DNA from: JABGPL01 sp964387885
GTDB taxonomy: Bacteria; Electryoneota; AABM5-125-24; Hatepunaeales; Hatepunaeaceae
Assembly: GCA_964387885.1 (NCBI GenBank)
Contig: CAYLYZ010000057.1
Coordinates: 1 to 34,000 of the forward strand
DNA length: 34,000 bases
Direction of reading: 5' to 3'
Every line of letters starts with the position of its first letter. The stretch's first letter is position 1. Positions 31,873 to 34,000 of the stretch are shown here, one piece after another. Under the pieces are notes generated by a model, which was not told the origin of the DNA, did no database searches, and saw only the letters and a list, made by a program, of their open reading frames with translations. Made by a program: the position numbers and the translations under genes.

Positions 31873-32691
31873 TTGTCTGATTTAACCAGAGTTGGTGCCA
31901 ACATACAGGCGCTCCAATCTTTTAACTCGTTGATGAAAATCAATGATAAGTTGGGGACCCATCAGTATCGGTTGGCGACAGGTAAGAGGATCAATTCCGC
32001 GGCTGATGATCCAGCGGGATACAGCCTCGCGAAAGGATTGGAAGCTCGTGGTAAAGGGCTTTCAGTTGCAATGAACAACGTCAGTAATGCTAAAAACATC
32101 ATGGATGTGGCTGAAGGTGGATTCCAGAATATCATGGACATTCTTCACACCCTGAAGGAAAAAGCTACCCAGGCATCTGACGACTCGCTCAGCGCAGACC
32201 AGAGAACGGCTATTGGAAATCAGGTTACAGCGCTTATCGAAGAGGTAGACGACATCGTCTCTGAAACGAAGTTTAATGGCTCTGCCCTGATTGATGGTAC
32301 GTATTCCAAGACATTCCAAACAGGTGAGGGAGTTACGGACTCACTTGCAGTGGCTCTCAATGATGCAGATTCGGCAGCACTGAGTATTAACTCGCTTGAT
32401 TTGAGTACCCACGCACTCGCTACAGCAGCCATGGGAAGTATTGACACCGCAATCACCACGTTGTCAACTGCGATTCAGGAAGTAGGTGATATCAAGTCAC
32501 GTCTGTCATCCAAGGAAACAGCACTTGCGGTGGCATACACAAACACGGAGGCAGTTCGAAGTAACATCGAGGATGCCGACTTTGCCAAAGAGCAGATGGA
32601 GGTGATGAAACAACAGATTTTGCAACAAACTGCAGTTTCGTCATTCGCTCAGTCTAATGCGGCACCTCAAGTAGTGTTATCATTATTCTAA
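31873..32691 (+). CDS. Flagellin 3 (minimal D0/D1 flagellin, TTG start)
   Basis: A 272-residue flagellin. The start is TTG 31873: AGGAGG lies 6 nt upstream, and translation from it gives SDLTRVGANIQALQSFNSL as in flagellin 1, where the same codon is ATG. It has the full D0/D1 N- and C-terminal helices and the same short centre. It is highly similar to flagellin 1 throughout, differing mainly in a few positions and the tail (KEQMEVMKQQILQQTAVSSF). A TTG start usually lowers translation, so this copy may be made in smaller amount despite a better promoter and ribosome site. Confidence 0.95.
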   Translation: MSDLTRVGANIQALQSFNSLMKINDKLGTHQYRLATGKRINSAADDPAGYSLAKGLEARGKGLSVAMNNVSNAKNIMDVAEGGFQNIMDILHTLKEKATQASDDSLSADQRTAIGNQVTALIEEVDDIVSETKFNGSALIDGTYSKTFQTGEGVTDSLAVALNDADSAALSINSLDLSTHALATAAMGSIDTAITTLSTAIQEVGDIKSRLSSKETALAVAYTNTEAVRSNIEDADFAKEQMEVMKQQILQQTAVSSFAQSNAAPQVVLSLF

Positions 32692-32721
32692 TCCATCAAC
32701 AGACTTACCTTTTACGCAGAG

Positions 32722-32752
32722 AGGCGGGAAATATTTTCCCGCCTTTTTTTTC
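32722..32752 (+). terminator. Rho-independent terminator of flagellin gene 3
   Basis: AGGCGGGAAA and TTTCCCGCCT around TAT, followed by a T-run. Closely matches the terminator at 28499. Confidence 0.9.
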
Positions 32753-32881
32753 CATAGAGAACGTCGGGAACCAAAAAGGAGTAATCAGGGAAGAAGTATG
32801 GAGTATTCACCTCGATTTGCTGTAACAGAGATATCCGGGTATCACGATTAGAAAGGTTTCTATGTACTCAAAAAACAATAT

Positions 32882-32908
32882 TAAAGATTTACCAGATTCA
32901 GCCGATAA
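32882..32908 (+). promoter_or_regulatory. Sigma-28 promoter of fliS-fliD
   Basis: TAAAGATT (32882-32889), 11 bp, GCCGATAA (32901-32908). The -10 equals the FliA consensus exactly. It lies 92 bp before the fliS start. Between the terminator and this promoter (32753-32881) no gene is visible. Confidence 0.88.
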
Positions 32909-32999
32909 TAATAATAGATGATTAGAAGTAAGTGTCAATTACGGCTCACTTTAAAACGGCGCAGTAATTGCAACATAATATAACAAGGGAGATACAACA

Positions 33000-33323
33000 T
33001 TGTTAAACAGATCCTTTCAACAGACATCAAGAAAACAGAACCCTTATCTGGTTCAAAAAATAATGACCGCCAGCCCTGAGCAGCTCATAGCATACATATA
33101 TGATGCAGGTGTCGCTGCGTGCGGACGAGAAGATAAAATAAAAGCTATGCAGGCTGTTCAGGAGCTGATTAACGCATTGAATTTCGATCAAAAGGATGTA
33201 GCAATGACATTCTACTCGATTTATCGTTATATCCAGGATCAAATTCGAGAAAAGAACTTCCAGGGAGCCAAAGAAGCTCTCACTGAAATTAAAAAGGCTT
33301 GGGTGGAAGCTCACAAACTTTAA
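33000..33323 (+). CDS. fliS: Flagellin export chaperone FliS
   Basis: A 107-residue protein, somewhat short for FliS (usually about 120-130). It starts at TTG 33000 with AAGGGAG 8 nt upstream; no ATG is available before the conserved segment. NPYLVQKIMTASPEQLIAYI is the FliS N-terminal motif (normally NxYxxxxVxTASPxxLxxML), followed by three amphipathic helices and a KKAWVEAHK end. FliS binds the flagellin C-terminus in the cytosol and prevents early polymerisation. It is followed by fliD after 56 bp, the usual arrangement, and probably shares the sigma-28 promoter at 32882. Confidence 0.85.
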   Translation: MLNRSFQQTSRKQNPYLVQKIMTASPEQLIAYIYDAGVAACGREDKIKAMQAVQELINALNFDQKDVAMTFYSIYRYIQDQIREKNFQGAKEALTEIKKAWVEAHKL

Positions 33324-33379
33324 AGGAGAGTCCCGATTCACATTGCAGTGATGGAGAGGCTATCCTAAGGGATTGAGAT

Positions 33380-34000
33380 ATGGCAATAGACATCGGATCA
33401 GTATACAATAACCAATCTTCAGTAGATAAGCTCATACAGCAAATGATGAAGATTGAATCACGACCCCGTAATGATTTGGTATCAAAACGGAATTCATTGT
33501 ATACCAGGAAAAAACTTCTTTCTGATTTGGATTCTAAGTTATCCGCCTTAGATGCCAAAATGGAACGATTCACAGATCCGATTACCGATTACTTTGCAGC
33601 GAAACTCGCAACTAGCAGCAATACAGACCTATTTACAGTGAGCGCCGGTTCTTCTGCGGAGTTAGGTAACCATTCCCTATCGGTTAGCCGGTTAGCAATA
33701 TCCGATACAAGAGTGTCACAGCAATATACGGATAGCGATTCTTCTTTTGCTGGTATTAACTCTGACCAGACGTTCTCAATTGAAGTCGCACACCCAACAG
33801 ATCAAGACGCCTCGAACCGTGAATCAATAAGTGTTACTGTCACTGCAGATGTTTTTGCAGGAACTAATGATGATGTCTTACAAGCTATTTCCAATGCAAT
33901 TAACAGTGCAATGTCTACTGCAGCTGCCAATGAGACTATTGATAATGATGAAGAAGTAAATGCAACTGTAGTAACTGAAGAAGATGGAAAATCGCGTCTC
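33380..34000 (+). CDS. fliD: Flagellar filament cap protein FliD, 5' part only
   Basis: The first 207 codons, still open at the window end. ATG 33380 begins MAIDIGSVYNNQSSVDKLIQ. The N-terminal FliD region is recognisable: a helix with QMMKIESRPRNDLVSKRNSL, where FliD proteins typically have a PLxxLxxK-type segment. After it comes NTDLFTVSAGSSAELGNHSL and SVSRLAISDTRVSQQ, the usual N-terminal domain beta region. FliD forms the cap that folds flagellin at the filament tip. It is co-directional with fliS, 56 bp downstream, and probably in the same transcript. Confidence 0.85.
   Translation, partial: MAIDIGSVYNNQSSVDKLIQQMMKIESRPRNDLVSKRNSLYTRKKLLSDLDSKLSALDAKMERFTDPITDYFAAKLATSSNTDLFTVSAGSSAELGNHSLSVSRLAISDTRVSQQYTDSDSSFAGINSDQTFSIEVAHPTDQDASNRESISVTVTADVFAGTNDDVLQAISNAINSAMSTAAANETIDNDEEVNATVVTEEDGKSRL

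Noticed and set aside
1..34000. tRNA or rRNA genes
   Set aside because: No T-loop GTTCRANNC with a matching acceptor stem and no rRNA-like stretch was seen by eye in the gene-free gaps.

Overview
The window looks like a chromosomal segment from a flagellated bacterium of the FCB lineage (a relative of candidate phyla such as Electryoneota, Calditrichaeota, Marinimicrobia, Zixibacteria or KSB1, rather than classical Bacteroidetes). Two things suggest this. Three predicted secreted proteins end in a type IX-secretion-like C-terminal sorting domain (YPNPFN or YPNPLN followed by a ~70-residue beta domain ending in K). There is also a complete flagellin, FliS, FliD and MotAB set, which most Bacteroidetes lack. 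The assignment is an inference; no rRNA or tRNA gene was found.

Layout. (1) 1-1,100: a hicBA toxin-antitoxin pair on the minus strand, flanked by diverged direct repeats. (2) 1.1-4.9 kb: two minus-strand secreted proteins, one an alpha/beta hydrolase with carboxypeptidase-regulatory-like domains, the other made almost only of such domains. A 397-residue relative lies at 14.1-15.3 kb. (3) 5.2-7.4 kb: a blaI-blaR1-like repressor/metalloprotease pair with a palindromic operator inside its promoter. The blaR1-like protein carries a duplicated C-terminal domain instead of a penicillin sensor. (4) 7.6-14.0 kb: an accessory region with a two-TM K+ channel, a HEPN (Apea-like) protein, a GNAT acetyltransferase, a second hicBA, an orphan antitoxin-like protein, a 58-bp tandem repeat, an N5-(carboxyethyl)ornithine synthase-like gene, two decayed genes and many REP-like palindromes. 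(5) 15.6-17.5 kb: a PadR repressor overlapping a multi-pass membrane protein, with an inverted repeat in the promoter spacer. (6) 17.5-34 kb: motility and signalling. motA-motB and a 2,570-residue hybrid histidine kinase with 17 PAS-type units are on the minus strand. Three flagellins, a small HTH protein, a glycosyltransferase-TPR protein, fliS and the start of fliD are on the plus strand.

How the motility genes work together. All three flagellins and fliS are preceded by good sigma-28 (FliA) promoters. All three flagellin leaders carry a 6-bp-stem, 6-nt-loop hairpin with ANGGA in the loop, a few bases upstream of a Shine-Dalgarno that also contains ANGGA. This is the CsrA-binding layout known from the Bacillus subtilis hag leader, so translation of flagellin is probably controlled as well as transcription. 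The flagellins are minimal (D0/D1 only). The embedded glycosyltransferase is a candidate flagellin-modifying enzyme, and FliS and FliD are the export chaperone and filament cap.

Most promising for follow-up are the leader hairpins, the internally repeated sensor domain of the BlaR1-like protease, the 17-PAS kinase, the channel/HEPN locus and the repeat-flanked toxin-antitoxin module.
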